A stretch of 64,000 nucleotides of DNA from Tanytarsus gracilentus. Lineage: Eukaryota > Arthropoda > Insecta > Diptera > Chironomidae. The notes below the pieces were generated by a model that saw only the letters and a list, made by a program, of their open reading frames with translations, was not told where the DNA came from and ran no database searches. Of this stretch, positions 12,230-24,421 are shown piece by piece. Each line of letters opens with the position of its first letter. Within the stretch, counting starts at the first letter, position 1. The position numbers were made by a program, and so were the translations under genes. Location: positions 620,001 through 684,000 of the forward strand of contig JAXRKN010000040.1 in assembly GCA_038502055.1 (NCBI GenBank). The letters run 5' to 3'.

Positions 12230-15200
12230 TTTCCTTGATTTAAAATTTTAACCTTCTGCTCACGCAAATTGTGCGATGCCGATTATCATAAATTAAAACG
12301 ATATAAAAGCACATCATGGAAAGCTTTTCACACCATTAATTTGGCCATTGTCTCCGCGAGCCGTTAAGTCGTTAAAATATTCGCATAGAATAAAAAAAGC
12401 ATACACACACAATTGAGGCCATTTAACTCGAAAAGGGTTTTCAGCGAAAATAATTTTTTGCAAAGCAATTAAAATAAATGAAAATAGCGAAAAAAGGGAC
12501 AGTTAAAATGCAAAGCACGTGATTTTTAAAAGAATTGAGAAAATTTTTTGAAGAGAAATAAAATTCAAAAAATTTCTCGTTGGCAAAAACAAATTCATTC
12601 GCAATTTGCGATTTTTAATTAAAATTAAAAAATTTTATTTTCATGCCAAAAAAAAATAATAATAACGAGCTTCATTGTGTAGCACTAACTATTCGAGAAA
12701 CATTTAGCTCGCAGCAATATAAGCGAGAGTGTGAGGGAATAAAAAATAATGAACTGAAAACTTTTCAGTTTCACTATAATTTGAGCTTTTTTCTGTGAGC
12801 GAGGCGAATGAACGAAAGCCAGTGAGAGCGTGGCAAAAGGCAGCAAAAAAGTTTCATTGTCTCTTGAACAATGGCGACGATTTTTTCATCTCATTCCAGC
12901 ATTCATTTCCGAAATTGTTCCTAATTTTACCTCCCGACGATGCCAAGTGAATGCAGGCCAATGCCAAACAATGAAAGAGCAAATGCTGAAATTTTCAGCT
13001 ACTATACAAATCTTTTGAAATTAAGCTCATTGTTGAAATATTATTAAAGAGGACGAATTTATCTGCAAATTTCATAATGCGGCACGCTTTCAATTTAAAA
13101 TAAATAAAAAAGTTTACTTTCACGTTGCGTGTGATTCTTTTCTAAAAAGGCAGCGAAACATAATGAGAATAAATTGAATTTCACACTTTTCCACTAAAAC
13201 AAACATGAGTAATTAATGGCAGCACGTCCGATAAAATGAATTTCCAGAAATGCTAAAGCTAAAAGTTAAGTTGATGTGCTTTTCTTTTAAGTCCGTGCGT
13301 GATGTGTTTAGGTTGAATAGATTCTCGATGCCGATATAAATTTCATGGCTTCTTCTTTGCTATTTTTCAAACTAATCTTTTCTACTCCCAAAAGGCACTT
13401 TTTCATTTTCAAGGACGAAATTTGTATCTCGGTGAGTGGATTTGATGGATGTGTTGAAAAATAGATTTTCCCTTCACCACTAATGCATGTGTTGACGCTT
13501 TGTTGCTCATGGCCTTACTTTTTGCATAAATTAGGTTTTTATGTTCTGATTTATATTATTTATGGATTCAAACCATGTCGATAAATTAAAGGACGGAAAA
13601 CCTCATGACATAATTATATAATTTAGCTTAATTCCGTCAAAGCTTTGAATTGAAATGTTTTAATAGATTTTAGAGACACAATTCACATTGTATAAAAAAT
13701 CCAACACAAAAAAAAGAAACAAAGTTAACGAATTTATTGCATTGTCAAGGAATTTCCTGTATCAGTTTAGTGTAGAAAGACTTTTTTAACTTCTTCTTAT
13801 CGCGCTATTTCTGAATGAAAAAAGTTTGGTCATAAAAAAAGAGAGAACACACATAAGTACAACATGATCACGATGATACCAGTATGAATTGTAGTAAGGA
13901 GTTATTAGAGTGAACTTTTTGCTAGAGCAGTTGGATTGCACTCGACTCGTAAAATTGAGGGCACAAAGAAAAAAATAAACGATTGTGAGCCAGAATGTAT
14001 TATTCACGAAACGGGCAATAAAAAGTTTCTTCTTCTTTCTTATAATTTTTTTTAACTTTTTCCAATAAATTTCTATTGTACATATATAGAGACTGCCCAT
14101 GAAGCAACTGTTCGCACTATGAATTCTTTTTAATTTTCCATCTCATCGCATTGCACGTTTATCTCATTCAGGAAAGTATTATTACCTTCTCACATGTAAA
14201 TGGTTTATCGATTCGTATAAGTGCATGTTGGGAAGGAATCATTTTGAAAAGTATATGCTTGAATTCTAAGAAGTAATACCTTAAATCTAAATGGCATTAT
14301 AGAGAGTAAATTGTTGAGCAGAAACTTACACTTTTCAGTCAATCTTGATTATGCTCTTTTTCGCAAAAAAATCAGCTCTCTCTCACTCGATGAAATCTTT
14401 ATGTCAGAACTGAAACATGTTTTTGGCATTAAGTGATTTTTCTCACACTTCTTACACGCCTAATAAATCAAATGCGGATATAGCAAATAACCCATTTTTC
14501 ATCATCCTTTCCTCTCGTGGAAATTTAAGAAGCAACATTGAAAATATTTGTGCAAAAGTGGAAAAGGTCTCGAGTGAATTTACGATAAAATTTTTGTCAC
14601 AAAATAAAAGTTTCGGAACTTGCTTCCTCATATCCACTTGATTGATTTAACGTGATATCATTTTATGCGTACGTGGATCTCTATAAAGGAAAATTATAGC
14701 ACATAATTTATCAAATTTATTGATTCATAAGAACTCGAAGTTTGATAATTTAGTCATAAAAAATATTCTCAAGGATCTTTTAAAAGTCAGCATGTGTAAT
14801 AACGGCTGAAGGCACATCCTGAATTTAATGGAAGCTCCAACCACTTCCTTAATAATAGCTTTCTACAGAACATAATCAAGCCGACTTTCCATTGTTATAT
14901 GTTTTCAATGAAATTCTTTCACACCATTTATAGATAACGTAAAAATTGAATTTTCCAAATGCTCACATAATGTTTGACTTATTTGAATAATATCAGCAAA
15001 TTTTCACACGAATGAGTTCACGATAAATTGAGAATTTATTCATTGCTAATTGCATTAAATTGCCGAAAACAGTGGAGCGAGAAAATTTATTTCATATCAA
15101 GTAAAACCTTGGTGCATAATTGAATATCAATGTTGATAGATGTATGATTTTAATGAGAAGCAATTGAGAAATTAATTTTCGAAAATATTCAAATTATTTC

Positions 15201-15770
15201 TAAATTTAGAGCAAGTCTTTCTTTATCAAATCAGTATTATGGCAGTAAATTTTATAATTCAACAATCGTCTTTTATGGTAAACACGCTCCCAACGCAACA
15301 TCTGTGCGTACTTCTGTTATTAGCTTCTACATCTTCATCTTTTCTATCACCAAACTATATTTTTGTAAAGAGAAGAGTCAAGAAACTAATAAGTATTTAA
15401 AACTAATAAAGAAAAACAGGTTTAGTCGCGTACCAAGAAGAAATTCATAAGAACGCGACGTAAGCGAGAAAGAACAAAGAAATGGGAAGCATGCAATTTT
15501 TTCAGCCTACCATACACTCTCAGTATGCTCAAACATCGCACCCGCTACAACAACAGTAACTCGTTAATCGGCAGGTTATTGTGGTCACTCATTCTCGATC
15601 AAACATACACACATGCATGGAACATGTTAAGACAATTGCCCAACGTAAAGAACATAAAAGAACGTAGGAGAAAGAGATGAAGAGATGGAAGGCAAAGAAA
15701 GTTTGCTGATGCTCGCAGTCATCATCTCGCATTTGAGTCGTCGAGAGACGCTTTTTGTTTGCGCGACAAT

Positions 15771-15777
15771 TATAAAT
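15771..15777 (+). promoter_or_regulatory. TATA box upstream of the acidic secreted protein gene
   Basis: TATAAAT lies 35 bases before the ATG at 15806. If it directs initiation, transcription would start only a few bases before the start codon, which is unusually close. Another promoter or an upstream leader exon is equally possible. Confidence 0.3.
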
Positions 15778-15805
15778 CTAATTTAAATTATTTTATACAT
15801 TCATC

Positions 15806-17499
15806 ATGAGGCATTTATTTGTAATTTTTACACTCTTTTTTTCACAATGTCAAACCTTTCCAATTCCAACCGGGCAAATAATTAAATATCGAGTGTCGAG
15901 TAAATATTTTAATCGACAAAATGTTACGTCAACATCATCCGATAATTCCCTCTATCAGTTGCTATCACAAATTCACTATGGGCCATCCACAAGTGAATCA
16001 CCAGTGACGACCGTAAGTGAACAGGCCACGACCATCACCGCATATCTCGAGGATAACTCAAATGACAATAAAAATAATGATGCCGATGTGACCACCGTGA
16101 TAAATAGCATCACTAACGAATATCCTGAGGTAATTTTTCTTCTATTCTTAATTACACGTGGCTGGGATTTGATGATAATTCTGGGTAATTTTAATCATAT
16201 TATTCTTCTTTCATAAAGGCTGTCACGACGGAAAACACAAATGAATTTGAGGATGACGTGCCAGCGTCGACCGAGCAGCCAATTTCAATGGACATGGTAG
16301 AAGTTAATTCGGACATCAACGACGTGGAGACAGATCTAATTGAAAAAGTTGGCGAAGAGAAATTAGCAACAGAAGCCGACCTTGTCGCAGCAGCAACAAC
16401 AGAATCATCATCATTAGATGATGCCAATAGTAACAATAATAATAATGATGAGAATATAATGAAACATGAAGACGATGAGGAATCAAGTAGCATTAGTTCA
16501 ATTGAAATGACAACCATTAGTGACGCTGTCGATCTTGATAGTGAGACGGAAAATAATAAAATAGAAACAAATTCCAATGATAAAGTTTACGTCGAAGATG
16601 AGAATGAAAGTAAAGTTCCCGAGTCGCTGCTCAGCGCTGTCAGTGATTTACTATCGTCTGTGTTGGGCATAAACATAGGCAAGTTTGACAGCAGCTCACA
16701 TGAAATTGTAGCAGATGTAAGTGATTCACAGCCAATAATAACAACGACAGAGAGTAACGAACATCAGGAAGCATCTGAACAACCCATTGCCTTAGAAAGT
16801 ACCGTTAGTAACGCAGACGAAGAATTATTGCCGGCGTCAGTGGCTACTGAAGATCATAATCCAACAAGTGAGTTTGTAGCGCCAGTCGTAAATGAAGTCG
16901 ATTTGAAAATTGAGAATTTAGCAAATGTAGAAACGAGTTTTGTTACTGAAAATACTCCGGAGGTGTACGCAGAGCAGTCTGATGATACCGTTAAAGAGCA
17001 ATCAGATGTCAAAGATGAAATTGACGACGATAAAATCGTACTCGAAACTTTATCCGAACTATCGACACTTAATGATGATGGAGATGAAGAAGAACCGGTT
17101 TCTGCATTTGAGGATAGTGTCAATCACGTAATGAATTTGGTGCGAGGCACAGAAGGCAAACTCGCAATCGAAGCGGCACAGAATGTTGTCGACTCGATAT
17201 TAATCGATAAGCATATGGAGGATAGTGTTGGCGATTTAGATCAAATTGTTTACGGGACATTGAAAGAGATTGAAACAAATTTGGGTTTGAACGAGGAGGA
17301 AGAGAAAAACCTTCCAGTTGATTCGTTCGATTCCGTTGACAATGAGCGAGAGGAGATGATAAAGAACTTTGAGACGGACATCAATGAATCATTACGTCTT
17401 GCAAATCCTGACGAGATGGACTATGAGAGCCTCGAAATAGAACCCAACGCCGCAAAGGCTGCAATGTACTATAAATTTCAATACGGTGACGACTTTTAG
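15806..17499 (+). CDS. Very acidic secreted low-complexity protein (two exons)
   Basis: Exons are 15806-16129 and 16219-17499, joined in phase 0 over an 89-base intron (GTAATTT to CATAAAG), giving 534 aa. The first 18 or so residues (MRHLFVIFTLFFSQCQTFP) are a signal peptide, so the product probably enters the secretory pathway. A short S/T- and N-rich part follows. From about residue 109 the protein is dominated by D, E, S, T, N and V, with runs of N and repeated TTE/ESS-type motifs and almost no cysteine, which predicts disorder and strong negative charge. A more ordered, helical-looking part lies near the end, and the C-terminus is YYKFQYGDDF. The second exon also starts an open frame of its own, but the splice sites give the signal peptide, so the joined model is preferred. 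No family is recognised. Acidic secreted insect proteins include cuticle, peritrophic, salivary and calcium-binding types, and the sequence does not choose among them. Confidence 0.72.
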
Positions 17500-17651
17500 A
17501 TCAGCCAGTGAGCGAGATGGAAAGACGAAAGTTTTGGCTTAATATAAATCATCACCATATAGATTTTAATCTCTCATCCTTTTCATCCTCAGTCATTTAT
17601 CTCTTCAGCTCTGCCGTATACAAAAAGATATTAATAATGTTTGAGAAGGAA

Positions 17652-17657
17652 AATAAA
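17652..17657 (+). terminator. Polyadenylation signal of the acidic secreted protein gene
   Basis: AATAAA lies about 150 bases past the TAG at 17499 and is the first canonical signal downstream of the stop on this strand. Confidence 0.35.
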
Positions 17658-17824
17658 GGAAAAGTTTCATCTTTTAGACTTAATAAATCCTTTTCTCACT
17701 TCAGCATGACTTTGCAGGTTTCTCACGCTTAATTACCTTTTCACCATTGTTCAACGTCTCACTCGAGGAATTTTTCGAATCTCTGATAATTTTATTTTTA
17801 AGTCTTCCCATTGAAATTTTCCTT

Positions 17825-17830
17825 TTTATT
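17825..17830 (-). terminator. Polyadenylation signal of the ABCG gene
   Basis: Minus-strand AATAAA begins six bases after the TGA of the ABCG gene, which implies a very short 3' UTR. Confidence 0.45.
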
Positions 17831-17835
17831 AGGTT

Positions 17836-20164
17836 TCAATTTTTAAGCCATTTTCTCATATTGAAATATGTTAGGATGTGAGAAACTGTGCAAATCATCA
17901 TCACCGACATAAATGTCTTAGTATAAGAAGTTTCTTCGCTTACATCTAAAAACTTTAAAAGATCGCCTGGTTTGCGAAAGTGACAGTACATTCTATCACA
18001 TGGCAATTTTGCTCTATCCCATCCAAATATTGAAACCAGAACAACATCAATGTTATGCTTAATAAAATCTATATCATACATCCATCGTATGAAAAAAGGT
18101 GAGTCATTTGGTCTTGAGAATGCGCCGGCAAACAGTATGTGCCATATCATTATGGGCATTGCTATAATCAAAGTAACCTACAAAAAATTTAATTTATTAA
18201 ATAATAAACAAAAATATTCTCAAATTACCTTAATATTTTTCATGGACCCACAAAAAAGTCCAAATACTTGAGCTGTAAACGAAACAGCTATGCAGGCTGC
18301 AAAAGTTAAAAGAACTCGATTCATCTCTAAAGGTTGGCCGGTCATCGGTAACACAATTGCAACGTAACAAAAACAATTCATAATAACGACCGGTATATCG
18401 CATAAATTAAACGCCAAATAATAAGCCATGGTCGAATAATGACGATTGAAATGTTCCCTCTTAATAATTGGAAAGTCTAATGGAACTGCAAGATAGAAAA
18501 AGAAAAATTACTCAAACATTTAAAGTGTAAGTTAAATATTTTTCAAACAGACGATAATAATTGAAAGGATCAATAAGAGTGAAAAAAATTTAAGCATCAG
18601 ATGAGATAATAATTTAAAAATCGCTTTTCAATTCGCTTCGATTTAAAGTTTGAAAAAAATTAATTGAATCTTGGGTCAATTGGAATGTGTTATTAAAATA
18701 CAAGTAAACGACCCCGTAAAAAATGTTAACCTTTTAAATTTCTTTTGATTGATCAAAAATTTAAATTAAATCAGGAGCACACTCACATTTAACCATCAAT
18801 GAAAAATATCCCGTGTAGGTCATGAAGAAAACTCCAATTGCCATGTTTTTAAAGTTAAAGACAATATTTGAGGCATCTTTTCCAATTTGATAAAAGGTTG
18901 AGCCAATCAGTAGACTCATGAGAATGGCCACGGTAATTCGAAGTTTCAGATAAGTGTTGTCACGATACATTAAAATAAAATTCCGGTTTAGAAGAATTTT
19001 AAGTTGTTGCCAAAACGAAAGCGAGTAGACTTGATTATTTGAATCAAAAAGATTGATATCGCGTTCGTACGATTTGATTTTGACTTCGGTGAAAAATTCT
19101 CTGTTATCACAGTTATTATTTTGTTCGATGAGTTTGAGTTTATCATCTAGGCCATAGTCATTGTTTAAGACCTCGAGCATGAAGTCACATGGATTATAGG
19201 AACTTGGGCATACGAGATTGCATTTTTTCAGATAAGGTACGAGATTGTTGCTGCTCCCTTGATACGCACATTGTCCACTAGATATTGCGTAAATTAGATC
19301 AAACATATCTAAGTGACGCGCCGAAGGCTGATGGATTGTGATGATTATCGTTCTATTATCCTTCTTTGCCATATCTCTTAAATAAATTAGGCACTGAGTG
19401 GCTGAAAATGTATCCAAGCCCGTTGTTGGTTCATCGAGAAAAACTATTTTCGGATCGTGGAGAATTTCGACAGCAATTGAGAGTCTTTTTTTCTGGCCCC
19501 CACTCAGGTCATTCACAAAATCGTCAGAGTTTGAAAGCCCCAATATTTTGAGTGTCGCCTCAATTTTTTCATTCTGTTGCATTTCCGATAAGCTGAAGCC
19601 GGTCTTAAATTTTATTGCGAATTTCATTATCTCTCGGACTGTCAGCAATGGAAAAAGACTCTGCTCCTGCATAATGTACGCAGAGTTATTTTGTAACGAT
19701 TTAATATCTCTTGGTGCGTCATTTAGTGTTATTTCACCGGTTACGTTTTTTGTTTTAAAGGCACTGAGGATATTAAGTAAGGTTGTCTTTCCACCCCCCG
19801 ATGGACCCACGATTGCAGTCAATTCAGATGCTCGAAACTCTCCGCTGATGTTTTTCAAAATATTTTTTTGTGCTTTTGGAGAAAAAGTTTGTTTATTAAA
19901 ATATATGCTGCACGCTTAATCAACAGATGATTCAAAATTTTAAACCTTGAAAAATTGTTTCTCGATCTTTTTAGAGCGCATCGAAATTTAAAAATAAAAA
20001 TAATTTTTTAAGAAAAAAACTTAGTGTCGCAAAAATTTAATCAATTAAACCCGGAAGGCGAGCAATTTTAATCCAAGGTCGATTGTTGTCTGTCAATGAC
20101 ACTCACCTCTTCCAAAAAAGTTTTCTCTCACTGTGTAAGTAAGATTGGTGAATTTTATATCCAT
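17836..20164 (-). CDS. ABC transporter, G subfamily half-transporter (ABCG1/4-like)
   Basis: Four exons in minus-strand order: 20164-20107, 19914-18787, 18485-18229 and 18177-17836. The phases agree throughout and give 594 aa, normal for an ABCG half-transporter. The ATP-binding domain comes first: Walker A GPSGGGKTT at about residues 56-64, Q-loop at 102, signature LSGGQ at 156-160, Walker B IVFLDEP at 176-182, and switch histidine at about 214 (TIHQPS). The membrane domain follows, with ABCG1/4-like landmarks such as REHFNRHYS, AYYLAFNL, MTGQP and CHFRKPGDLLKFLDV. ABCG1/4 proteins dimerise and move sterols or other lipids across membranes; substrate here is inference. The acceptor of exon 2 is chosen because it alone keeps the frame from exon 1 (TAAG at 19916-19915). 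All catalytic motifs are intact, so the gene looks functional. An AATAAA lies six bases past the stop. Confidence 0.9.
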
Positions 20165-23100
20165 GATTTTCTACCTCAACATTTATTTACTAAATAAATT
20201 AAATTTTACGATGTCTTAATTTTGAGACTTAAATATTTTCAACGTTTTATTTCGTCGAGTGATGAGAAAAGACTAACTAACGAAAATTATAGGAAACTGA
20301 CTGTAGCGATATATGTTTCTTTTTTTTTGAGAGTGAGAGAGAAAAATGAACATACTTAGAACGAGACTGTAAAATTTTTTAAGTAAGTGAGCAAGGTCAA
20401 GTGTGTTTTCTTTTTTTTGATAACACGTTGCCGGCTTTGAAGCCATAATTAAATTAATTAAATCCATTTATTAGGGAATCTCTGACGTGCTCTGACGCTT
20501 AATCCGTTTTATAGCCTTGAAAATGTTTGACGCAACAAAATACAATTTTCCTTTTTAAAAAATCAAACAGGTTTGCGCATTTCAACTGAACAGGTTTTTC
20601 TTTTTAAAAAATCGAATTTTAATAGAAGGTCACAGTTTAGTTTCACCTCCAAAATTTAAAACATTTTTCAACAGTGTGGATAAACAAAACGACTTTCAAT
20701 AAATGAAAATAAATGCCGATTTAATGATAGCCAATTATTAATTCATTCTAGTGCAGTTTGATTTTTAAATGTAGTGTGGATAAGTTCAAATCTATCTCAC
20801 ATTGCTCTTAGTTATTAGTTTTTTATGTGCATTTATTAGCGCACGTGATTTCAGTCATTGAAATGAATTTATCAGCACTTTCAAATGTAATTCTATCGAA
20901 TAAATTAAAATGTAGTTTTTCTTATGTAAAATACTAACTGCAACAATATGAAATTGGCATTTTTATACACAATTATCTTATTTTACGCTTCCTTTGTTGT
21001 TATTGCTTGAAAACATACAATTAACAGAAAAAAAAACAATAAAAAATTTAGTTTTTGTTATTCGAGATTTTTGTACCCAATGACAATAATTTGTTAATGA
21101 TTTTAATAATACGTCACAAAGCCTAAAAAGAATCAAGATTAAGAGCCTCGAGAAAAACATGTGACGCATTTTAGGTTCATTGAGATATAAAACTATCAAG
21201 CTAACCTAAAATCATGAAAAATACTTTTGAATTTATTCATTAAAATTCTTTGGTACACGAAGCATTACTGAAAGTTTAATTTAACAACATTCGTGTTCTT
21301 CTTGATTATCGCAAAAATCATCAATTAGCTGTTTTCTACAACTATCGCATAAAACTTTTATAATTAATTATTCATGCCCATGTTCACGCGGTGTAGGAAA
21401 AATTTATGCGAAATGCGATAAAATTACAATAATTAGCTGAGGGTACATGTCCTTGTGCATATAAACCTTTCTTGAGCACTCAATATAAATCATTTAATTG
21501 CGAGAGTTAGAACAATGAGCTTTTGAGTTTCATCCAATTTGAGGTTGTAAGAAATGCTACTGCTGAACTCCTCTAAATAATAAAATTGCATGCGGAGCAA
21601 TTTTAACGATCCGAAGCGAACACGATCTAATAATTTAGCAACTGGCAAACTCGTAATAAATCAGAAGAGCGGGAATGGAATTTGCACATCAGGCGGAAAA
21701 TTATCTTCATTTTTCTTCTCTCCTCTACAATTGCCACTAATGCTACTTTGCGATGCTCATTTCTTATTTCAAGATCCCTTCATCTTTCTCCCGTTTGAAA
21801 AATAAAAAAGGCAGAGATTAAGTTCAAAAGTTCACTGGAAGTTCTCAACTAACCAAAGTGAAATCGTTTATTTTAAGGCACAACCAAGAACTTTTTTTTC
21901 TGCCGCAGATTTATTTCCATAAATTTTATTATTGACTCGACACCGAGTCTCTCGCGGCTACATATATTACAATTGCTAATGTACTCTAATGTGCCAATAG
22001 CGCACCGTTTTTCATGCATAAATAATAGAATGTCTGCACATCTGCCACCCCTGCTCTGCCACTTTGAACTCCTCGCACACTTTTACCGTCACATGCCACC
22101 ACCTTTCATGTGAAAACGTAAACTGAATTTTTTTCAGGACATATTATTTAACCTCCTCATCGCAGCCATCCCAAGTGCCTTACCATAAACCGTTCATCAT
22201 TCAAAGTCTCCTGACGTTGATTAATTGTTGATAGTTTTTTCCGCTTCACCAAAATCGCCATTTTCTCGCATTGAAAAACTATGTTGTTCGAGTTTTTGTC
22301 AATTTCACTAGAGAGGGAGAAAAATATAAGCTCAAAAGCTTCTTTCCTGAAAATAAGTTTAATTTTCTTGATTAAATTAGAAAAACGAATGATTATAGAT
22401 TAATTTTTTATGGAAAATATCTTTGGACAATAAAACAAGGTGGGAGAAGCTATAAATGTGGGAATTTTATTTTAAATTAGGTAGTGCTCAAAATTTATTT
22501 AAAAACTTTATGATGTCTTCAAGTTTCGATTTGATTTTTAAAACGTTAAAAAATTCTTTTAAACATCATGAAAATTTAAACAAGATTTATCACTTTGGCA
22601 ACAAAACAATCACGGATTATTATTGCCATGTGATTTTAGTACTTTATCATTTTTAAATTAATAACTGAAAGCAAATAGATTGAAATAAATTTATTAAAAT
22701 ATTATTGCGAATTGAAATGAATATTGCATCTTATAATTATTGCAGAAATCTTTAAAGAATAATTTTCACCGTCTTTAAAGTTTTTTCTTCCTTTTTTCTC
22801 ACATTTGTGCATTGAAATTCTGGATTGTCAGATTAAAGAATATGGAAAGAAGAAAACCGGTTAAGAATTTTAAATTCTTTTAGTATCACGTCATGATCCA
22901 CAACATCGTGTGCCAGAACAGTTAGTTTTCGTCGTCTTTTTCCCTCTTTCTCTTTCTTCCACTTAATATTATATTAAAGTTAAGAACCATACATTAGTAT
23001 ATTGCCATATATTCAATGTCTCATGTGTTCTCTTCTCGGTTACGCCACACTTTGCACACCAGAGTACAAAGCTGTATGGGGAATCCATTAGCAATGCAAT

Positions 23101-23571
23101 CACAAAGTTAAAAAGCAACACTCAATTCTCGGCTGTGCTCGTGATTAGAAGCGTCAATAAGAAGAAGGAAGAAAAGCCAGATTTCTTTTTTTTTTGAAGA
23201 AAATTCTCTAAAGACTGTTGTTGGTTTTGTGAGTAGAAATTTTAATTTTTATCCGAGAAATTTGAGAGTGAGGAAAAATAAATTAAATGTCTGCCAGCAT
23301 GTGGTGTCTTGAGAATATTTTTGGTTCATAAAAACATAAAGTGTTAATTTTTTAATTAAATTAAGAGTACTCTAATTTTTTTTAAAAAAGTAAATGAAAT
23401 AATTCCTTTTTTTTCAGATTAAACTGTTAAAGTCTGCAAGCTGGTCATGGAGAACAGCATGAATTGAATATTTTATGAGCTATCACATACAAAAACACAC
23501 ACAACCATTTATTAAAGAAGCTGTAAAAAATCCACACGAACAACCGCTATTCATTCATACATGTCAGGACG
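20165..23571. other. Intergenic between divergent ABCG and secreted-protein genes
   Basis: The two flanking genes are transcribed away from each other, so this 3.4 kb should hold both promoters. A pyrimidine-rich tract ending in TTTTTTTTCAG at about 23408-23418 looks like a 3' splice site for a leader exon of the downstream plus-strand gene. No further coding exon or repeat is evident. Short open frames in this interval lack start context and family resemblance. Confidence 0.4.
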
Positions 23572-23581
23572 ATGCATTTAA
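23561..23581 (+). promoter_or_regulatory. Short upstream ORF overlapping the main start codon
   Basis: An ATG at 23561 opens a six-codon frame that ends in TAA at 23579-23581. It overlaps, in another frame, the ATG at 23572 of the secreted-protein gene. If the leader includes this ATG, it could lower initiation at the main start. Confidence 0.4.
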
Positions 23582-24339
23582 CATTAATTTTCGTTATCAT
23601 CATAAGCTACTCAACAGTTAACTCACATCCGCTTGCTGATGATTTACCACCACCGCCAGCAGCAGCATCATTGGGCGGAGTTGAGCTTCGCGAGGAGCCT
23701 GAAGCACAGCGACCACTTGTGCAGTTTTTCAAGAAAATTTTCAATGCATTTCTACCAAAGTATTCGAGCACAACTGAATCGCCACTAACCACTCGCATCC
23801 CTCTTCCCTCGCTTTATCATTCATCATCGTCGTTGGAGAATTTCAATGAAATACCAAACTTTGTGGATTTTTCATCCTATCTGCTCGATTCATTTGCAAG
23901 TAATAACAGTGCGATAAAATTTTCATACGTTAATCCCAACATCACTGCGTTGCGTGGTGGTGACTATTCGGTCATTTCATTCCTGATACCGCATAGGACA
24001 ATGACAAAAAGTAATGCGACATCATCGGGCAGCAATGGCGGTATATTGAACAATTTTCTCAACTTTTTCCGCTTTCCATGGCGACGAGATCCTAATGCTG
24101 TGCCACCGCCCGCCAGCCAAACTGTGTATCAGCAATTTCCCAGTTTTTTCGAGTACTTTGCTCAGCGTGTTCAAGCTTATTACTCGATTTATAAGTATGC
24201 CGATGAGTCGCGCTTAAATAACACAATTGTGATTGAAGCGATTGAGAGTGTGCAAGAGGATGCACCAGTCACTGATGATATTGCCACAGAAGACACAGAG
24301 ACAACAACAATGGAAGATGTCGAAAACACTTCACTCTAA
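23572..24339 (+). CDS. Secreted protein of unknown family, single exon
   Basis: A 255-aa open frame without coding introns. Residues 1-18 are a clear signal peptide (MHLTLIFVIIISYSTVNS) followed by HPLADD and a PPPPAAA stretch. The mature part has two aromatic, basic blocks (FFKKIFNAFLP and FLNFFRFPWRRDP), several N-x-S/T sites, S/T-rich linkers, and an acidic T-rich tail (TEDTETTTMEDVE). There are no cysteines in the mature region, so disulfide-rich toxin-like, peptidase-inhibitor or odorant-binding folds are excluded. Third positions are richer in G/C than the surroundings, which supports real coding. AATAAA lies at 24416-24421, 77 bases after the stop. No family was recognised. Together with the acidic protein at 15.8 kb it is one of two plus-strand secreted proteins flanking the ABCG gene; any link between them is speculative. 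Confidence 0.7.
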   Translation: MHLTLIFVIIISYSTVNSHPLADDLPPPPAAASLGGVELREEPEAQRPLVQFFKKIFNAFLPKYSSTTESPLTTRIPLPSLYHSSSSLENFNEIPNFVDFSSYLLDSFASNNSAIKFSYVNPNITALRGGDYSVISFLIPHRTMTKSNATSSGSNGGILNNFLNFFRFPWRRDPNAVPPPASQTVYQQFPSFFEYFAQRVQAYYSIYKYADESRLNNTIVIEAIESVQEDAPVTDDIATEDTETTTMEDVENTSL

Positions 24340-24415
24340 TTTCCTCATATAAGACTTCATTTATCATCATCAACACACCACACACGCGTTAAACTCACAT
24401 GCATGGCACTTGCAG

Positions 24416-24421
24416 AATAAA
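24416..24421 (+). terminator. Polyadenylation signal of the 255-aa secreted protein gene
   Basis: AATAAA 77 bases downstream of the stop, the first canonical signal on this strand. Confidence 0.45.

Larger units (their letters stand above)
3399..15770. other. Long AT-rich region, largely without recognisable genes
   Basis: About 12.4 kb with no confidently assigned gene. The only items with some support are a TATA box with a downstream splice donor near 3.95 kb, an AT-rich short open frame near 5.6 kb and a possible two-exon membrane-protein fragment near 11.9-12.2 kb, listed separately. Other open frames are short, start in low-complexity A/T tracts and have no flanking splice or polyadenylation logic. 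Distal regulatory DNA or introns of unseen genes are possible. Confidence 0.45.

Noticed and set aside
13786..14100. 104-codon minus-strand frame
   Set aside because: Composition is dominated by K, F and S from A/T tracts. No domain, splice or polyadenylation support was found.
16200..17123. Long minus-strand serine-rich open frames opposite the acidic protein
   Set aside because: They are antisense reflections of GAT/GAA/TCA-rich codons of the plus-strand exon. They lack motifs and conflict with the spliced signal-peptide model.
19398..19919. 173-codon plus-strand frame
   Set aside because: It lies antisense to the ATP-binding domain of the ABCG gene, whose catalytic motifs prove the minus-strand reading.
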